The notes under the pieces were generated by a model. That model was not told the DNA's origin, made no database searches, and saw only the letters and a program-made list of their open reading frames with translations. The translations under genes and the position numbers were made by a program. Of a DNA stretch of 8,670 nt, positions 6,719 through 8,670 are shown one piece after another. How positions within the stretch are numbered: the stretch's first letter is position 1; each line of letters begins with the position of its first letter. This stretch comes from Arenicellales bacterium (GTDB lineage: Bacteria; Pseudomonadota; Gammaproteobacteria; BMS3Bbin11): the NCBI GenBank assembly GCA_029287965.1, contig JARFQC010000085.1:1-8670 (forward strand). Reading direction: 5' to 3'.

Positions 6719-7711
6719 CTAGTGAGCCGTCAAAAAAGACACGCCGTCGACACCGACGAACCGGATACCCTTGTCTGCTGCCATACCGATATCACCTTCA
6801 TCCGCATTCAGAATTCGGCGGGTACGATAACGATGAAACGCACGCAACAGGTTGCCAAAGGGCAGAATCTGTTCGTCCCCGGAGCCATAGAGTTCGCGGT
6901 GCAATGCCGGCAGCCGGTACCAGGGTGTTGTCGGACGCGCATGGTGGGCATTGTGGTAGCCAAAGTTCAAAGTCAACAGGTTCAACCACGGGTAGCGCAC
7001 GGACACCAGGTTGGAGAATGTATTGCGCTGCTCGTACTCGGCGTTAAAACGCCTCGCCTCCTCGCCGCGTTCCTGGTCGAGTGTTTCGAATACCTCATAG
7101 GTGTGCTGGTGCGTATCCATGAATCGCATCACGGTCAGAAACAGCAGGTAGGCGATCGGATATAGCAGCACAACACGCGGTGACCAGGCGAACAGCAACG
7201 CAAAGATCAGCACCCTTATCGCCAGCACCGAAATGACGTGTTTGCGTAAGTGTTTTCTCTGCGCCTGGTGGAAAGGCAGGATAAGTACCAGCGCGTGCAT
7301 GATGATCTCGATTGCAGGGATATAGACCCACTCGAGTGCCTTGATGATCTTGCATAGGCGGGGATATGACGCGAGCCTGGTCCGGTAATCAAACGCCACG
7401 ACGTCAGCTCTATCGACGTGATGGCGAAAATGCTTGCTGCGAATGTCCTCGTATTTCCCGTATGCGGCGCCAGTGAACCACAGCAGGACATTTCCCAGTC
7501 GTGCATTGTTGCGGTTGTTGCTGAACACGGTGTTATGGGCGCACTCATGAATCATGTACGCCGCAATCACCATCCCGTGAGCGAGCAGCAATACCCCGAG
7601 TATGTTTGCTGCAGGCAGGCTCTGGGACATCCCGGCAATACCGATCACAAAGGCAAACAATACGTATAACAGTGCCAGCATGTTGGGCCAGTATCCGTCT
7701 GAATATCTCAT
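6719..7711 (-). CDS. Membrane fatty-acid desaturase-family di-iron enzyme
   Basis: A 330-aa integral membrane protein of the fatty-acid desaturase superfamily, which uses a di-iron centre and O2 to desaturate or hydroxylate acyl chains or other lipids. The three histidine boxes are intact: HECAH (55-59), HFRHH (94-98) and HNAHH (253-257). A further DTHQHTYE (199-206) could add ligands. Hydrophobic segments lie near 11-27, 37-53, 130-146, 160-176 and 180-197. The C-terminal part after the third box is soluble and would be cytoplasmic. No acyl-carrier or cytochrome b5 domain is fused. It is the first gene of a three-gene operon. The ATG at 7711 lacks a clear Shine-Dalgarno, and M11 (7681) is an alternative start. 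The substrate is unknown; carotenoid or other lipid oxidation is also possible. Confidence 0.88.
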   Translation of the reverse strand: MRYSDGYWPNMLALLYVLFAFVIGIAGMSQSLPAANILGVLLLAHGMVIAAYMIHECAHNTVFSNNRNNARLGNVLLWFTGAAYGKYEDIRSKHFRHHVDRADVVAFDYRTRLASYPRLCKIIKALEWVYIPAIEIIMHALVLILPFHQAQRKHLRKHVISVLAIRVLIFALLFAWSPRVVLLYPIAYLLFLTVMRFMDTHQHTYEVFETLDQERGEEARRFNAEYEQRNTFSNLVSVRYPWLNLLTLNFGYHNAHHARPTTPWYRLPALHRELYGSGDEQILPFGNLLRAFHRYRTRRILNADEGDIGMAADKGIRFVGVDGVSFLTAH

Positions 7712-7732
7712 TGTCAGTTTCAGGAAAATAAA

Positions 7733-7750
7733 CGACGGGTCGTCCCGCCA
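7733..7750. repeat. Tandem palindromic element, copy 1
   Basis: CGACGGGTCGTCCCGCCA matches copy 2 at 16 of 18 positions and contains the shared 12-mer CGGGTCGTCCCG (arms CGGG/CCCG). It lies 22 bp upstream of the desaturase ATG. A pair of regulator operators is the likeliest meaning. Confidence 0.55.
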
Positions 7751-7762
7751 TCAATACATACC

Positions 7763-7780
7763 CGCCGGGTCGTCCCGGCA
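7763..7780. repeat. Tandem palindromic element, copy 2
   Basis: CGCCGGGTCGTCCCGGCA begins exactly 30 bp (about three helical turns) after copy 1. Here the dyad is longer: GCCGGG and CCCGGC flank TCGT, giving 6-bp arms. Equal spacing on one face of the helix suits cooperative binding by a regulator of the desaturase operon. Confidence 0.55.
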
Positions 7781-7903
7781 AGGCAAGGCCGTGTATACTG
7801 CGCCCATCCAAGCCGGCCGCAGCCAGGACAGTTCAAATCAAATGCCCTGTGAACAAGTACGTATGCAAGGTCTGTTCCACAGGTATACCCCGGGCACTCA
7901 CCA

Positions 7904-7909
7904 TATAAT
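7904..7909 (+). promoter_or_regulatory. Possible -10 box (TATAAT)
   Basis: A perfect TATAAT points toward the Crp/Fnr gene; transcription would start near 7916. No good -35 box lies 16-18 bp upstream, so it would need an activator or may be chance. Confidence 0.25.
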
Positions 7910-7994
7910 CTGATGGCACATATCTTGCTGATATTACTGGCAGGTTCGAGCAATGCGTTGAGGCACAGGTAAATGTCATCACTGCGCCTGTTTC

Positions 7995-8019
7995 GGTGCA
8001 AACCAGCAATTTTTGCACC
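7995..8019. repeat. Perfect 8-bp hairpin in the spacer
   Basis: GGTGCAAA (7995-8002) pairs with TTTGCACC (8012-8019) around a 9-nt loop. There is no T-run on either side in either direction, so it is not a terminator. It may be an RNA structure or a dyad operator. Confidence 0.45.
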
Positions 8020-8082
8020 AGCAACGGGCATCCCGGAAATTTATAGTGCCTGTGATATACCCTCGTAACCATAGAGTGATAC

Positions 8083-8112
8083 AAGATACCCCGGTGACTA
8101 GAGGGGTGTTTT
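8083..8112 (+). terminator. Terminator-like hairpin upstream of the Crp/Fnr gene
   Basis: As RNA, AAGAUACCCC (8083-8092) pairs with GGGGUGUUUU (8103-8112), ten pairs including two G-U, with a 10-nt loop. The 3' arm ends in four U, as in a rho-independent terminator read rightward. It ends 44 bp before the regulator ATG, so it could end a small RNA or attenuate the regulator's own leader. The U-run is short. Confidence 0.4.
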
Positions 8113-8156
8113 CAATTACCTATCTCAACATGCTTAAAAAATGAAGAAACAATGAC

Positions 8157-8670
8157 ATGGAAATTGCCAGGCATCACCAGACACCCGAGCTGCAGTGTTC
8201 CAACAGCAAGCTCTTTGCGTTAGAAAATAACGGCGACAATCAACTTGCACATCTCGATGGCTTGTTCGACGAGATACAACTTGCCAGCGGCAATCCCTTG
8301 TTTACACGGGATGAGAATCCCGAATACCTGTTTCTGGTCAAGAAAGGCTTCATTAAACTCCAGCAACTATTAATTGATGGCGAGCTGAGAATTATTAGGG
8401 TCGTCAGACGTGGAGAAGTCGTTGGGTTGAGGGGGATGCTGCAGGAACAGCCATACCGTTATGATGCCAGTGCAATGGTGCCGACCACTGTATGCCGCAT
8501 TCGGATCGAGGAGCTGAACAGGATCAGCACCTACAACCCGTGGATCAGGCAGAAGCTGTATCAACGCTGGCAGCAGGCCATTGACCAGTCCTCAAGCTGG
8601 CTGGTCGACCTGTCCACGGGCAGTTCTAAATCGCGCCTTGCCCACCTGCTGATAAAACTGGCCGCGCCGG
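8157..8670 (+). CDS. Crp/Fnr-family transcriptional regulator (3' end outside window)
   Basis: The frame is open to the right edge, with 171 complete codons of an expected 230-250. Residues about 28-120 form a cyclic-nucleotide-binding-like beta-barrel, with YLFLVKKGFIKLQQ (57-70) and RRGEVVGLRGML (84-95) matching the usual strand-Gly-strand and GE-vG patterns. A long dimerisation helix follows (about 123-148), then SRLAHLLIKLAAP, the start of the helix-turn-helix domain, which is cut off. Only C14 and C113 are present, so the N-terminal cysteine cluster that binds [4Fe-4S] in FNR is absent. The barrel also lacks an obvious cAMP-binding arginine/serine signature, so the effector is unknown. 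The ATG at 8157 is the first possible start, since an in-frame stop lies at 8142. The Shine-Dalgarno is weak. It is divergent from the desaturase operon and could regulate it. Confidence 0.85.
   Translation, partial: MEIARHHQTPELQCSNSKLFALENNGDNQLAHLDGLFDEIQLASGNPLFTRDENPEYLFLVKKGFIKLQQLLIDGELRIIRVVRRGEVVGLRGMLQEQPYRYDASAMVPTTVCRIRIEELNRISTYNPWIRQKLYQRWQQAIDQSSSWLVDLSTGSSKSRLAHLLIKLAAP

Larger units (their letters stand above)
7916..8112 (+). ncRNA. Candidate small RNA or attenuated leader
   Basis: If the TATAAT at 7904 is used and the hairpin at 8083-8112 terminates, a transcript of about 197 nt results. Inside it, AGGCAC (7961-7966) can pair with GTGCCT (8046-8051), enclosing the hairpin at 7995-8019. 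I do not recognise it as 6S RNA, SRP RNA, tmRNA or a riboswitch class that I can recall. The call rests only on this arrangement. Confidence 0.2.
7712..8156. other. 445-bp divergent spacer, no protein gene recognised
   Basis: Lies between the desaturase (leftward) and the Crp/Fnr regulator (rightward). Short open frames exist here but show no start signals or family features. The spacer contains, left to right: two 18-bp near-repeats, an imperfect long-range stem (7843-7896), a perfect TATAAT, an 8-bp hairpin (7995-8019) and a terminator-like hairpin (8083-8112). Some of this may be a non-coding transcript or a long regulated leader. Confidence 0.6.

Noticed and set aside
7794..7799. TATACT as a rightward -10 box
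   Set aside because: No -35-like sequence or extended -10 lies at a suitable distance; kept only as a weak possibility.
7831..7839. GTTCAAATC, resembling a tRNA T-loop
   Set aside because: The flanking five bases on each side do not pair and no acceptor or anticodon arms can be drawn.

Overview
The window looks like chromosomal DNA of a proteobacterium, most likely a gammaproteobacterium. That is an inference from gene content, sigma-54/NtrC-type regulatory sites, Shine-Dalgarno-led starts and moderately GC-rich codon use; no rRNA or other taxonomic marker is present. I see no insertion sequence, tRNA, rRNA or CRISPR array.

Left part (1-3878, minus strand): the first three genes of a urea ABC transporter operon, urtA (substrate-binding protein), urtB (permease with a long periplasmic N-terminal domain) and urtC (second permease, cut by the left edge). 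An intrinsic terminator/attenuator hairpin and an 18-bp palindrome sit between urtA and urtB. This arrangement would give more binding protein than permease.

Control region (3879-4200): this divergent spacer has a sigma-54 -24/-12 promoter facing urtA, another facing the gene on the right, and two NtrC-like sites between them. The geometry resembles E. coli glnAp2. The rightward gene (4201-5061) is a sugar-phosphate isomerase/epimerase-like TIM barrel, so it is probably also nitrogen-controlled.

Right-centre (5043-7711, minus strand): a tight three-gene operon. In transcription order it holds a membrane fatty-acid desaturase-like di-iron enzyme, a metallo-beta-lactamase-fold hydrolase resembling N-acyl homoserine lactonases, and an EamA/DMT transporter. 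Its end overlaps the TIM-barrel gene convergently by 19 bp. The set could make, hydrolyse and transport a lipid-derived small molecule, but the substrate is not evident.

Right end (7712-8670): a 445-bp divergent spacer leads to a Crp/Fnr-family regulator (plus strand, cut by the right edge). The spacer holds two near-identical 18-bp palindromic elements exactly 30 bp apart next to the desaturase. It also holds several hairpins and a terminator-like hairpin just before the regulator, which could belong to a small RNA or a regulated leader.
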